Shown in pieces: positions 18,628 through 28,206 of a stretch of DNA of 64,000 nt. The position numbers were made by a program, and so were the translations under genes. The stretch lies in NCBI RefSeq assembly GCF_014205875.1, contig NZ_JACHEN010000006.1:1-64000 (forward strand). Reading direction: 5' to 3'. This DNA is from Anaerosolibacter carboniphilus. Its GTDB lineage: Bacteria > Bacillota > Clostridia > Peptostreptococcales > Thermotaleaceae. Within the stretch, counting starts at the first letter, position 1, and each line of letters opens with the position of its first letter. The notes below the pieces were generated by a model. The model saw only the letters and a list, made by a program, of their open reading frames with translations. It was not told the DNA's origin and ran no database searches.

Positions 18628-21354
18628 TTATTTGCTCTGGCTTGTAGCAGCCTGCATATAATAATCATGTATTTCGCCATCAACGATCTTCTGAATGGAT
18701 ACGGCGCAGACCTTCAATTCTGGCGTTTTAGATACAGGGTCTAATACAGTGTTTGTCAGCATATTGGCAGCTCCCTCGGCAAAATGGAAAGGCATGAAAG
18801 CAACATTTTCTTTGACTCTTTCAGAAATTTTAGCTTTTACGTGAATATGACCACGGCGAGAGGAAATCACAACCATCTCTCCATCATGAATATTTAACTT
18901 TTTTCCCAGATGTGGATTGATTTCCACATAGCTTTCTGGGACAAGTTTGTTTAATCCATCAACCCTTCCGGTCATAGACCGGGTGTGATAGTGATACAAC
19001 GTACGTCCTGTTGTAAGGATGAAGGGATACTCTCCATCGGGCACTTCCTTAGATCCCTCATGCTCAACAGCTGCAAACAATGCTTTTCCCCTTGAAAAGG
19101 TATCCCTGTGGAGCAATTTCGTACCGGGATGCTCTTTTGTAGGGCATGGCCATTGAATGCCTTCCCCTTCGATTCTTTTATAGTCAATGCCGCCATAGCT
19201 AGGGGTGACAGAGGCAATTTCATCCATGATTTCCTCTGAAGAATTATAGGTTTTTACATAACCCAATGAATTCATCATTTCCATCAAAATGACCCAATCG
19301 GGTTTTGAATCTCCCACTGGATTGATGGCTTTTCTAACTCTTTGAACTCTTCTTTCAGTATTGGTAAAGGTCCCATCCTTTTCTGCAAAGGATGTGGCAG
19401 GCAGGACAACATCTGCATACATTGCCGTTTCTGTCAAGAAAATATCCTGCACTAGCAAGAAGTCTGCCTTCTCTAAGGCATGTTTCACATGGGCGATATC
19501 TGGATCCGATACCACGGGATTTTCACCCATGATGTATAAAAACTTCAAATCACCATGGGCTGCATGATCTAGCATTTCGGGTGCAGTCAAACCTGGTATG
19601 CTAGGTAGTGAAGTTCCCCATACCGTTTCGAACTTTTCCAAAACTTCAGGTTTATGAACAGGCTGATATCCTGTAAAGACATTGGGCAATGCTCCCATAT
19701 CACAAGCTCCCTGAACATTATTCTGACCTCGTAATGGATTCACACCAGTACCTTCCTTTCCCACATGGCCGCATAACAATGCAAGGTTGGATACCGACAT
19801 AACATTTCCCACACCGGAGCTGTGTTGGGTAATACCCATACAGTAATAAATACTGCCTTTGTTGGCATTGGCATATAATCGTGCTGCTTTTTTGAGATCT
19901 TCCATATCGACACCGCATATCTCGGATACCCACTCAGGTGTATATTTCTGAACAGTTTCCTCCAATGCTAAAACGTTTTCCGTTCTTTCTAAAATAAATT
20001 CTTTATTATGTAATCCTTCTTTCAGAATAATGTGCATCAAGCCATTTACTAATGCGATATTTGTCCCAGGTTTAATTTGGAGGAACACATCGGCATCCTT
20101 TGACAAATCAATCTTTCTAGGATCCACCACAATAATCTGTGCACCTTTTCTTTTTGCCTGCCGTATTTTAGCTCCAATTACAGGATGACTTTCTGTGGTG
20201 TTTGATCCGATGATGAAAATTACATCGGACTCCAATACTTCGCTGATGCTGTTTGTCATGGCACCGCTGCCCAATGTAGCTGCAAGACCTGCAACTGTAG
20301 CTGCGTGTCAGAGGCGGGCGCAATGATCAATATTATTGGTGCCGATCACTGCTCTGAACAGCTTTTGCATCAAATAGTTTTCTTCGTTGGTACATCTCGC
20401 AGAAGCAAGGGCGCCAAAGACATCTGAGCCGTATTTTCCTTTTGTTTCAACAATTTTATCAGTGATAAGGGTATAGGCCTCATCCCAAGACGCTTCCACG
20501 AATCTACCGTCTTTCTTGATGAGCGGAGTTTTCAATCGGTCGCGATGATTTACAAACGAATAGGCGAACTTCCCTTTTACACATAACATACCTTCATTGG
20601 GTACACCATCCACAGGCTGCACGCCAACAACCCGATTGTTCTTGACCAATAGTTCCATTTGACAGCCAACACCACAATAGGAGCAGGTGGTTTTCACTTT
20701 GGAAACTTCCCATAATCTAAATTTTTCCTTGCTCTTGGGCAGCAGTGCACCGACTGGACAAGCGGAAACACAGTTACCACAAGATACACATACGGAATTT
20801 TCCAGGTCCATTTGAAAGGCAGTACCTACATAGGTAGAAAATCCCCTTTCCATTTGCTCGATGGCTCCAACACCTTGGAGTTCATGACAGACCCTGACGC
20901 ATTTACCGCATAAAATACATTTGTTCTGATCCCTATAAAAGAAAGGAATGGACGCATCGATGGGAAACTGATGCTGCTTTCCTTCATAGATATTTTCTTT
21001 TATATCATACTCATAGCAATAGGTTTGAAGCTTACACTCCCCTGATTTCTCGCAAGTTAAGCAGTCAAGCGGATGGTCTGACAGCAATAATTCCAGCGTA
21101 TTTTTTCTAGCTTTTATCACTTTTTCACTGTGGGTATGGATCACCATGCCTTCGGAGATCGGCGTACTACAGGCTGTAGCAAGATTTCTTAAGCCTTCGA
21201 CCTCCACCACACAGATCCTGCACGCAGCATGGGGTACCAGCCTGCGGTCATAACAAAAGGTAGGAATGTCTATTCCCTTTTGGTTTGCAGCTTGAAGGAT
21301 TGTTAATTCTTTATCCGCTTTGAAAGTTATACCGTTGATTGTTATATTTACCAT
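18628..21354 (-). CDS. fdhA: Selenocysteine formate dehydrogenase, catalytic subunit
   Basis: Interconverts CO2 and formate, the first step of the methyl branch. One 908-residue protein is encoded if the in-frame UGA at 20310-20308 is read as selenocysteine 349, in HCARL-Sec-HAATV, the usual FDH active-site context. Order: N-terminal [2Fe-2S] domain (CRICVVE), NuoG-like HxxxC motif (HPLDCLTCEKSGEC), two [4Fe-4S] motifs (CILCGKCVRVC, CVSCGNCVSAC), the molybdopterin domain cluster (CSYCGVGC), then the bis-MGD oxidoreductase. The start at 21354 follows AAAGGGGG. This is the long, NAD(P)-linked FdhA architecture. No beta (NuoF-like) partner and no selA/selB/selC lie in the window. Ordinary gene finding would split it into two genes. 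Confidence 0.94.
20265..20310 (-). promoter_or_regulatory. bSECIS-like element after the fdhA UGA codon
   Basis: Twelve bases after the UGA, AGTTGCA-GGTCT-TGCAGCT forms a 7-bp stem with a five-base loop starting GGU. This closely matches the well-known E. coli fdhF element in spacing and apical sequence (GGUUGCAGGUCUGCACC). It supports SelB-dependent decoding of the UGA. Confidence 0.85.
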
Positions 21355-21431
21355 ATGAATCCCCCTTTGTTCATTAACGGTATGAAAACCGTATATATGG
21401 CTAATATACTCATTGTCCAGTACAATTCAAC

Positions 21432-21457
21432 AAGTAATTGGAGCTATCCAATAACTT
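21432..21457. promoter_or_regulatory. Inverted repeat at the fdhA promoter
   Basis: ATTGGA-gcta-TCCAAT, extended by AGT/ACT on each side of one mismatch. It overlaps the predicted start of fdhA transcription: on the minus strand TATAAT lies at 21465-21460 with a poor -35. A repressor site or a leader hairpin are both possible. Confidence 0.45.
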
Positions 21458-21537
21458 CAATTATAGCATAAAATTTAAGGTAAAACTATAAGAAATCTAA
21501 ATATTCCAACGTTTCTGACAGTTATTATTTTAACAAT

Positions 21538-21554
21538 TATATACTTGTATATAC
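21538..21554. promoter_or_regulatory. Operator-like core shared with the cooS leader
   Basis: TATACTTGTATATAC here is identical over 15 bases to the centre of the 32-base palindrome at 251-282. It lies about 85-100 bases upstream of the predicted fdhA start, a position typical of an activator. The remaining bases between fdhA and the next gene show no coding sequence. Confidence 0.5.
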
Positions 21555-21758
21555 CGAAAAAGAGTGGATATTTTTTTGTACAAGCTCATAGGAATAATTG
21601 TTGCAGACTATGAATAAATTGTTTGGAAAAAATCCTTATATTGGAAGGAATCTACGATTGATTTGTGGAAGATTCTCTAAAAATATGGATAGGAGATAAG
21701 CTGATATAAATGAGAATAGGTGTGTTATCTATTTTTCATTATAAGGGGGATATCCAGC

Positions 21759-22439
21759 ATGGATGAAAAAAAGTCTAATTATCAATTGTGCTATGAAGGG
21801 TTATGTAAAGCGTTTGCCAAATACAATCCAGGAGAAATGGCGCAGAAAAGCGGTGCTGAGTATGATGCTGAAAAGGGGTTGTTTCGTTTATGGGTTCTAG
21901 ATAAAGAATATCTCATTTCGTATCCCAGTGGAGATATTACGCTGAGAGATCGAGAAAAGGAGAATGTATCCCATCAAGATGAGTCGGTATTGGAGAAGAT
22001 GCTCATCCTTCGGGATACCGATGAGATGCTGTTTGAAAAGATGCTGATCCTCAGCTATTTACATAGGGCCACCAAGAGTCTGCCAGCCTACAGATGGGTA
22101 TCTTATCGGGAGTTAAAGGGGGCCGGTGTATATTATGATGCCTTTGCTCGGTATGGGATAAAGCCATTGGCTGAGTTTTTTGGGGAGAAGGGAGATCTTT
22201 TTTTAAAAGCCGGTTACGAATTGGGAGCTGAGCGCGTCACCATGGGAGACATTGGGTTAAAATTTAATGTTCTGCCCAATATTCCCATCGTTTTGGTTCT
22301 CTGGTTAGGAGACGAAGAATTTAAAGCTTCCGCCAGTATCTTATTCGATTATGGAGCTACAGAAGAGATCCATGTGGAAGACCTAGCCAGTCTTGGACCT
22401 TGGTTGGTTAGACAGGTAATTAAAGCTGCAAAAAGGTAA
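21759..22439 (+). CDS. DUF3786 domain protein (copy 2)
   Basis: A 226-residue paralogue of the gene at 17109. Shared blocks are YLISYPSGDI, YRELKGAGVYY, MGDIGLKFNV and FKASASILFD. ATG 21759 is chosen because AAGGGGG lies nine bases upstream; a GTG at 21720 has no such site. It is divergent from fdhA. The pairing of two copies around a formate dehydrogenase operon suggests related function, possibly with different partners. Confidence 0.8.
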   Translation: MDEKKSNYQLCYEGLCKAFAKYNPGEMAQKSGAEYDAEKGLFRLWVLDKEYLISYPSGDITLRDREKENVSHQDESVLEKMLILRDTDEMLFEKMLILSYLHRATKSLPAYRWVSYRELKGAGVYYDAFARYGIKPLAEFFGEKGDLFLKAGYELGAERVTMGDIGLKFNVLPNIPIVLVLWLGDEEFKASASILFDYGATEEIHVEDLASLGPWLVRQVIKAAKR

Positions 22440-22483
22440 TTAAATTTCCATGATGAAATGGGCAATCACATCTGTAAAAATGC

Positions 22484-22690
22484 GACGTAACGATAACGGT
22501 TGGCCAGGGGTGTCCAACCCTACAAAACCACAGAAAATCATGTTTTCTGTAGGGAACGATGCCCCCATCGTTCCGAAAAGGACAGGGATTCAAAACCACG
22601 GAACGGCGAGGGCGCCGATCCCTACAAAATACTGTACCTATTGGCAGGGACGAACAGTGTTCGCCCGCAGACCAAAGATATTAACCCAAT
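22484..22690. repeat. Modular palindromic repeat, copy 1
   Basis: Intergenic, non-coding. It contains CTACAAAACCACAGAAAATC, GTAGGGAACGATGCCCCCAT followed by CGTTCC (an inner palindrome), ACCACGGAACGGCGAGGGCG, and a final GGACGAACAGTGTTCGCCC palindrome. The same modules recur near 27900, 35040, 44253 and 53336. Short open frames across it are artefacts. The rest of the 22440-22790 gap shows only an AT-rich tail with GAGTCGG/CCGACTC pairing near 22742-22768, a probable terminator. Confidence 0.75.
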
Positions 22691-22790
22691 TGTTCCCTAC
22701 GAGTGTGACGCAATATTTATTTATCAATATATGAAAATTAAGAGTCAGCATATAAAAATGCCGACTCTTTTTATTTTCTTAAAAGCATCT

Positions 22791-23072
22791 TTATATCCGT
22801 AATTCCTCTTTCATCTTTTCATACGGAAAGGGAACTGTATTTGGAAGATGATGCATATAGTCAAATAGATCTTCCAGCATTCTCTTGCCTTCTGAGCTTT
22901 TGGCTGCTTCTCTTGGCGTTTGTCCATCAAGGGCAGGAATCGGGGTGTCAATCCAATCATCATAGTAGTTGTCTAAGTAGTCCCCGATTTGTCTATCTAC
23001 ACCATTGCTTCTATCCGACCCTACTATATTTGTCATCATATCTTGTTTATACAAGCCATTTCTTCGCTTCAT
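22791..23072 (-). CDS. Small hypothetical protein with a TPREAA motif
   Basis: A protein of about 93 residues. The segment IPALDGQTPREAAKSSEGKR resembles a short C-terminal motif seen in some SEC-C and MbcA/Xre-antitoxin-like proteins; whether this is a truncated relative cannot be decided here. The start at 23072 is chosen because GGAGGG lies seven bases upstream. It has no co-oriented neighbour and no clear partner. Confidence 0.55.
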   Translation of the reverse strand: MKRRNGLYKQDMMTNIVGSDRSNGVDRQIGDYLDNYYDDWIDTPIPALDGQTPREAAKSSEGKRMLEDLFDYMHHLPNTVPFPYEKMKEELRI

Positions 23073-23253
23073 CATATCGCCCTCCATGCTAAGTTAGATA
23101 ACAGTTTACCCCCTAGCGGAGATTTTATACTTTACCTTTCTTACAAAATATTCCATGGATAAAAACCAGTGAATATTTGGCATGAGAGTTGCAATGAAAA
23201 AGGAATCATACAATGAAAAGAAATTACTTTTAAATTTAAAGGAGGTTGTCAAA

Positions 23254-23775
23254 ATGAATAAGGAAAAGAAAGGCTATAAAAAGAGGGGTTCGAAGAAGCT
23301 ATATGCCATACTGGTAGCCGGCGTATTATTGCTCGGCGGCTGTTCCAGTATAAATACGAATGAAGCTGCAGACGTCAGTAAAAATGCTGATATTCCAGTG
23401 ACTATGGATGGAGATTTGGTCATTGATAAAGGTCAGGTGTCTGAGAAGGTGAGTTTCTATGGTTATAAAGATGGAGATACCTATATGGAAGTAATGGCTG
23501 TTAAGGCGACAGATGGTACTGTGAGAACAGCTTTGAATACATGCCAAGTATGCTTTGATTCAGGCAGGGGCTACTATGTACAGAAGGACGATACGGTTGT
23601 ATGTCAAAATTGTGGTAATGTATTTAATATCGATGATATAGAGAAAATCAAGGGTGGCTGTAATCCAGTGCCAATTATGGGGGATAACAAAACAGAAGAT
23701 GCTGAAAAAATAACGATTGGGAAAAGCTTCCTAAGTGAGAATCAAGAGTATTTCAGCAACTGGGCAAAGCAATAG
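23254..23775 (+). CDS. DUF2318-type lipoprotein
   Basis: A 173-residue exported lipoprotein. A basic N-terminus is followed by a hydrophobic stretch and lipobox LLGGC (Cys near residue 29). The mature part has the DUF2318 layout: MEVMAVKATDGTVRTALNTC, a CxxC pair (CQVC), GYYVQ, and a second pair (CQNC), ending near CNPVPI. These cysteines probably bind Fe-S or metal; DUF2318 proteins appear with iron-uptake systems. ATG 23254 follows AGGAGG. It is monocistronic. Confidence 0.8.
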   Translation: MNKEKKGYKKRGSKKLYAILVAGVLLLGGCSSINTNEAADVSKNADIPVTMDGDLVIDKGQVSEKVSFYGYKDGDTYMEVMAVKATDGTVRTALNTCQVCFDSGRGYYVQKDDTVVCQNCGNVFNIDDIEKIKGGCNPVPIMGDNKTEDAEKITIGKSFLSENQEYFSNWAKQ

Positions 23776-23931
23776 CTTTATTTACACATTTGAAATCAGA
23801 TAAAAAATTATGGGAGCACATTTATCAAACCCCACGCTCCTGCAAAGGAAGTTTTTACTGAAATGCTACAGTGAGTGTATGATTTCCTACACCTGGCACC
23901 TTAGGATTTGCATGAAATCGCTAGAACTATT

Positions 23932-23960
23932 TTGACGCTATTTCTCTTTTATGGTAAATT
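23932..23960 (+). promoter_or_regulatory. Promoter of the lipoprotein-GNAT pair
   Basis: TTGACG (23932-23937) and TAAATT (23955-23960) with a 17-base spacer, about 70 bases before the start codon at 24033. Confidence 0.6.
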
Positions 23961-24032
23961 ATTACTATAAGGCTACTTGAAGAGAAAATATTGCATGGGG
24001 AGATATCATTGATTTGATACGTGGAGGATTAT

Positions 24033-25124
24033 ATGAATGTGAAGGGCGTACGATCAATTTCATTCATTCTTGCTGTCATATTGCTATTAGTTACAGCATG
24101 TGGTGATACATCTATTCCCTCTCAAAATACATCGAGCAGTGAGCATGGGAGAAAACCCCTAGGGAGAAATGAATGGGGCATGAAAATCCATGCATTAAGT
24201 CTAGATGAATTGAAGGAACCTTCTAATGATGGAGAAGGTGTTTTTATACATGGAGGCATGGCCGGGCAAGGAACCTTTTATATTGATCTGCACAATGGAA
24301 GCACCCTTCAATATGAGGGAATATTTACGAATCAGAATATTCCCGCGCCCTATACACCGCTAAAGACCACCGTAACATTTTGCGATAATACCCAAAATTC
24401 ACAGGTGACTCCCTTAAAGGTAGAGGAGGAATATGGGGCCTTTGAAATTGCGAAGGTTTATGAAACCCCTCGATATTTATTGATAAGTGGTCATTTTAGA
24501 GATGGGAAATGGCGGATATTTCATGCTGTTTACTTAGTGGATATGCAAACGAAAGATATGATTTTTTTAAACGAAGTGCTAAATCGTAATTCAGTGAGAA
24601 TACGGAATTGCTTCCCAGGATATGTGGAGGTAGAAGTAGAGGATATTCCAGGCTGGCAGACCATCGACCGATCTCCCCAGGACAAAGAAATCTTATTCTA
24701 TCGTATCGTATTTGACGAAAAGACCGAGTCAAGGCAGACAATGACAGCAGCCAATAAGTATCACTTTCGTAAGCTTCTTGTACAATATGCTGATCAAGGG
24801 GAGCAATTGGCATGTAGTTATTGGGATTCACCAGAGGAAAAGATTGAAATAAGAAATCAAGGAGCAATAGAGACGATCATTACGTATTTGGACTCTTTCG
24901 ACCTTTATAAGATCATAAAGAATAACGACGACAACTTGTACCAAGATAGAATTATGGCCTTTTATAATAAGGCTGGAGAGGAAATTCTGATCGGCAGCAT
25001 AGGCAAGGATATCCTTACGATCTCCCTTGTAGACAATTTCTTTGTTAAGGAATTTCATGCATATAAGACAAACACACCAATAGATGCAGGGTACATTAAG
25101 AAACTTCTTAAGGATAAAAGATAA
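24033..25124 (+). CDS. Lipoprotein of unknown function
   Basis: A 363-residue lipoprotein: signal segment FILAVILLLVTAC (residues 11-23), then a Ser-rich linker and a mostly beta-type secreted body. I recognise no domain. ATG 24033 follows GGAGG. The next gene begins on its last stop base (TAATG), so they are translationally coupled. Candidate roles such as cell-envelope sensing remain open. Confidence 0.75.
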   Translation: MNVKGVRSISFILAVILLLVTACGDTSIPSQNTSSSEHGRKPLGRNEWGMKIHALSLDELKEPSNDGEGVFIHGGMAGQGTFYIDLHNGSTLQYEGIFTNQNIPAPYTPLKTTVTFCDNTQNSQVTPLKVEEEYGAFEIAKVYETPRYLLISGHFRDGKWRIFHAVYLVDMQTKDMIFLNEVLNRNSVRIRNCFPGYVEVEVEDIPGWQTIDRSPQDKEILFYRIVFDEKTESRQTMTAANKYHFRKLLVQYADQGEQLACSYWDSPEEKIEIRNQGAIETIITYLDSFDLYKIIKNNDDNLYQDRIMAFYNKAGEEILIGSIGKDILTISLVDNFFVKEFHAYKTNTPIDAGYIKKLLKDKR

Positions 25125-25576
25125 TGACAGATATACGTAGAGCGAAAATAAGCGATTCTGAAATATTGACCAACATAGCTGTCGAATCTGAAGCCTACTG
25201 GGGTTATGACTCTGATTTCATGGAAAAATTTAAAATGATCTATAAGGTGACGGAGGATTTCATAAGTAATAACCCGACTTATGTTATTCAAGAGGAAGAA
25301 AAAATTGTTGGATTTTATGGTCTTTTAATAGATGGACATGAGAACTCTTTGGAATATTTGTTTATCGAACCAAAGAGTATAGGAAAAGGTTATGGAAAAG
25401 CTTTATGGACGCATATGATAAAAACGTGTGAAACGTTGGGCATCAGAGAACTTGTCATAGTAGCCGGTCCAGATGCTAAGGCGTTTTATACCAAAATGGG
25501 GGCAGTACCATCGGGAGAAGTAGAGTCCCTTGTCAGAAAAGGTCGTAAAGTTCCGCGATTGATTTATACATTGTAG
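25124..25576 (+). CDS. GNAT family N-acetyltransferase
   Basis: A 150-residue single-domain acetyltransferase. The fold blocks are IRRAKISDSE at the N-terminus, then KIVGFYGLLID, LEYLFIEPKSIGKGYGKALW (acetyl-CoA-binding motif A, near residue 78-95) and AKAFYTKMGA. The substrate cannot be told. It overlaps the preceding lipoprotein stop by one base. A hairpin GAGACAG/CTGTCTC near 25679 may terminate the pair. Confidence 0.85.
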   Translation: MTDIRRAKISDSEILTNIAVESEAYWGYDSDFMEKFKMIYKVTEDFISNNPTYVIQEEEKIVGFYGLLIDGHENSLEYLFIEPKSIGKGYGKALWTHMIKTCETLGIRELVIVAGPDAKAFYTKMGAVPSGEVESLVRKGRKVPRLIYTL

Positions 25577-25729
25577 ATGGTTGCAGCAAAATGGGTTTGA
25601 GGAAGATCTGAATAATGATATTTATGACATTGTGACTATGTAATTTGGAAGAGAAAATTAGAGGTTTAAACAAAACTGGAGACAGACATACAGGCCTGTC
25701 TCTATTTTAGTTTTGATAATATTGCATTT

Positions 25730-25822
25730 CTTGTCATTCTGAGCACAACGAAGAACCTTAACTGCCAAAAACAGAAAGATATTCCCATTGAAAGATCCTT
25801 CCCTATCGCTCAGGATGACAAG
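25730..25822. repeat. Imperfect palindromic intergenic repeat (TCATTCTGAGC type)
   Basis: CTTGTCATTCTGAGC at 25730-25744 pairs with GCTCAGGATGACAAG at 25808-25822 with one mismatch. The inner part has CACAACGAAGAACC and AAAGATCCTTCCCTATC. This type of repeat, reading TCATTCTGAGCG..GCGAAGAATC, is widespread in bacterial intergenic DNA. Nothing else is seen in the 25577-25929 gap. Confidence 0.65.
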
Positions 25823-25929
25823 TACGGGCGGACCTATGTGTCTTGATTTGTTTGCATATTTTTGCGAGAGTAGACCTTGAGGTTTGCACATACAAACCTC
25901 AACCTAGAATTATAACAGAGTCACATACA

Positions 25930-26541
25930 TTAAAAACCTAAATCTTCGTTGACGATAAACACTTTCATTCGATCTTTGAGGTGTTGGCCTTCGATAACGA
26001 CCAGATTATAACAAACACGATCAGTGGTTTTACAATCGACGCATTTTTTTAATTTAATACAGGGTGGGTTGAAACCAGCTCTTTTGGCATTTAAAGGAGC
26101 AGCATGGTTTCGTGCTCTGTGAATCGCCGCATCTAAGGTATCTTCAATTTTATTGGTTCCAATGACGACGATTACCTTTTCTGGACCATAGATCATAGCT
26201 GCCACACGATTGCCACTGTGGTCTATATTTACGATGTGGCCATCTTTAGAGATGGCATTGCTGCCTGTGATGTACCACTCTGCAAGAAGGGATTCTTTTT
26301 TCAAACGTTTGGATTCTTCTTTTGTTGTGGCAAAGGTTTTGTCATATACAATATTTCCTCGGGCTGAAAGAAGTTGAGAAATTTCCATGGCTTTGAGGGT
26401 TTGAGAATTTCCAATACCTATGGAAATATCAACGGGAATGAGATCAAGTATTTTTTGTTTTACTTCATTTAAACTATGAAAGTACTCGGCATCAATGTTT
26501 CTTTTTCTAAAGTTCTCAATGATCTGACTAATTTTATCCAT
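25930..26541 (-). CDS. LUD domain protein (YkgG/DUF1121-like)
   Basis: A 203-residue protein of the lactate-utilisation (LUD) fold family: GIGNSQTLKAM near residue 43, ISKDGHIVNIDHSGNRVAAM near 98, KVIVVIGTNKI near 121 and NPPC..KKCVDCKTTDRVC near 160. The Cys-rich end could bind a metal or cluster. It is a single gene without LutA or LutB beside it, so a function in lactate oxidation is not supported by context. The start at 26541 follows AAGGGGG. Confidence 0.82.
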   Translation of the reverse strand: MDKISQIIENFRKRNIDAEYFHSLNEVKQKILDLIPVDISIGIGNSQTLKAMEISQLLSARGNIVYDKTFATTKEESKRLKKESLLAEWYITGSNAISKDGHIVNIDHSGNRVAAMIYGPEKVIVVIGTNKIEDTLDAAIHRARNHAAPLNAKRAGFNPPCIKLKKCVDCKTTDRVCYNLVVIEGQHLKDRMKVFIVNEDLGF

Positions 26542-26732
26542 ATATCATATGCCCCCTTAAAGATAACGATCCATGATATTGTGTCATAGAGAATATATTT
26601 CGATGATATGGATAAAAATTCCTGTATTTTGGATGATGTTTCATTAAGGATAAAAAGAATGTATAAGGGAGATATTATAAAATTTTCCATCCAAATACTA
26701 TTTTGGCTATTCGTGTTGATGTACAGTCTAGA

Positions 26733-26873
26733 TTATTTGATATCTAGGGTTAATTGATTCTTTCCATATACACGTTCCCAGTCTTTGATGAATTGGTCAA
26801 TACTCCAGTCTGTCAAAGGATGCTGGAGTAATCCACCATTAAGTCTGAATTTAAATTGAAAATGATTGCTTTT
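26733..26873 (-). pseudogene. Possible gene remnant, about 46 codons
   Basis: The frame reads KSNHFQFKFRLNGG, then HPLTDWSIDQFIKDWERVYG, to a stop at 26733. It has protein-like composition but no start codon and is limited upstream by TGA at 26874. I do not recognise the family. No other support is seen in the 26542-27079 gap, which is otherwise AT-rich and featureless. Confidence 0.3.
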
Positions 26874-27079
26874 TCATGGATTCACTTCTATAGGATGTGA
26901 TTTCTACGATGAATAATGTCAGCCTGAATCATTTTATTTAGTTTTATATATCTGCAATAAAATACTAGAATAATCTTTTAAGGTTAAAGGATTATAGACT
27001 TGCAATAGAGAAAACAGTATAACTTTGCATTTAATATTTGAAATCTTAAAATATGAATACATACGAAAGGAGTAGAAAG

Positions 27080-27820
27080 ATGAAGACGATAAAGGAAAAT
27101 AGGGAATTTTTAAAGGGTGGAGATTGGGATGCTTGGGATAGGACTGAGACAGATCAGAGGAAGAAGATTCCCATGCCTGACCTGCAAAAGCCGTACGATC
27201 AGGGAGCAACATTGATAGGGCTCATTGCGCCGGAAGATATGACGGTGGGTAGAAGATCACTGTTCGATATAATTCAGAAAAGACGAAGTCGAAGAAAATT
27301 TACAGAACAGGCCCTAAACCTGGAAGAACTGTCTTATTTGCTGTGGGCGACCCAAGGGGTGAATGAAAAAAATCAACGTTTAAGAACAGCGCCATCGGGT
27401 GGTGCAAGACATCCCTTTGAAACCTATTTATATGTTCAGCGGGTTGATGGGCTGAAGGCAGGCTTGTATAGATATCTGCCGTTAGATCATAAACTGCTGT
27501 TGTTATCCGAAGATCACAATTTTGCGGAACAAATCGCTGACGCATGCTGTGGGCAGGATTTTGCAGGGGAAGGGGCTGTAACCTTCATATGGACGACCAT
27601 CCCTTATAGGACGGAATGGCGATATGATACTTTATCGCATAAAGTTATTGCCCTGGATGCAGGGCACCTCTGTCAAAACCTTTATCTTGCCTGTGAATCC
27701 ATCAACTGTGGTACCTGTGCCATCGGTGCTTACGATCAAGAAAAGATAGATGCTCTGATCCATGTGGATGGCCAAGAAGAGTTCACCATCTATGTTGCCC
27801 CTGTTGGAAAGATAGAGTAG
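27080..27820 (+). CDS. SagB/ThcOx-type nitroreductase-fold oxidoreductase
   Basis: A 246-residue FMN-dependent oxidoreductase: RRSRRKF near residue 72, LSYLLWATQGV near 88, TAPSGGARHPFETY near 109, and the C-terminal ALDAGHLCQNLYLAC. These are SagB-type dehydrogenase blocks, but no azoline precursor peptide or cyclodehydratase is nearby, so a stand-alone reductase is more likely. ATG 27080 follows AAGGAG; an ATG at 27053 lies upstream of that site and is less likely. Confidence 0.85.
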   Translation: MKTIKENREFLKGGDWDAWDRTETDQRKKIPMPDLQKPYDQGATLIGLIAPEDMTVGRRSLFDIIQKRRSRRKFTEQALNLEELSYLLWATQGVNEKNQRLRTAPSGGARHPFETYLYVQRVDGLKAGLYRYLPLDHKLLLLSEDHNFAEQIADACCGQDFAGEGAVTFIWTTIPYRTEWRYDTLSHKVIALDAGHLCQNLYLACESINCGTCAIGAYDQEKIDALIHVDGQEEFTIYVAPVGKIE

Positions 27821-27894
27821 AGGGCCATTGAAAGGATAAGATGCTGTTAAAGTTCTATGTTGATCTTTTTTAATATGGGTAGTGGGTATTAGTA

Positions 27895-28090
27895 GAAAAA
27901 TGCCACGAAGCTGTAACGGTCAGACAGGGTCTTCCGACCCTACAAAACCACAGAAAATCATGTTTTGTGTAGGGAACGATGCCCCCATCGTTCCGAAAAA
28001 GATAGGGATTCAAAACCACGGAATGGAGGGCGCCGTTCCCTACGAGATACTGTATACATTGGTAGGGGCGATTCATGAATCGCCCACAGG
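27895..28090. repeat. Modular palindromic repeat, copy 2
   Basis: Same module order as the copy at 22484 (CTACAAAACCACAGAAAATC, GTAGGGAACGATGCCCCCAT, ACCACGGAATGG) but ending with GGGGCGATTCATGAATCGCC, whose GGCGATTCATGAATCGCC core is a perfect palindrome. It fills most of the 27821-28206 gap; no other feature is seen there. Confidence 0.75.
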
Positions 28091-28206
28091 CTCTCTTGTT
28101 ATTAGGAAAAACGAACATAAAGATGCTAACTTCTTGGGAATTTGGGTAGAATAAGAAATAGAATTTGTAGACTAAATCAGATTGTATAATGGAAGGAGGC
28201 GTTGAG

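Noticed and set aside
20275-20307. Apparent frameshift or stop splitting fdhA into two genes
   Set aside because: The frame continues unchanged across the UGA, the context is the Sec active site of formate dehydrogenases, and a SECIS-like hairpin follows.
22450-22802. Plus-strand frames near repeat copy 1
   Set aside because: Translated repeat sequence without homology or start signal.
25658-25891. Minus-strand 77-residue frame
   Set aside because: It lies across the TCATTCTGAGC-type repeat and has no start signal.
26874-26876. Selenocysteine reading of the TGA before the 26733-26873 remnant
   Set aside because: No start codon or SECIS-like hairpin is seen and the upstream frame is not protein-like.
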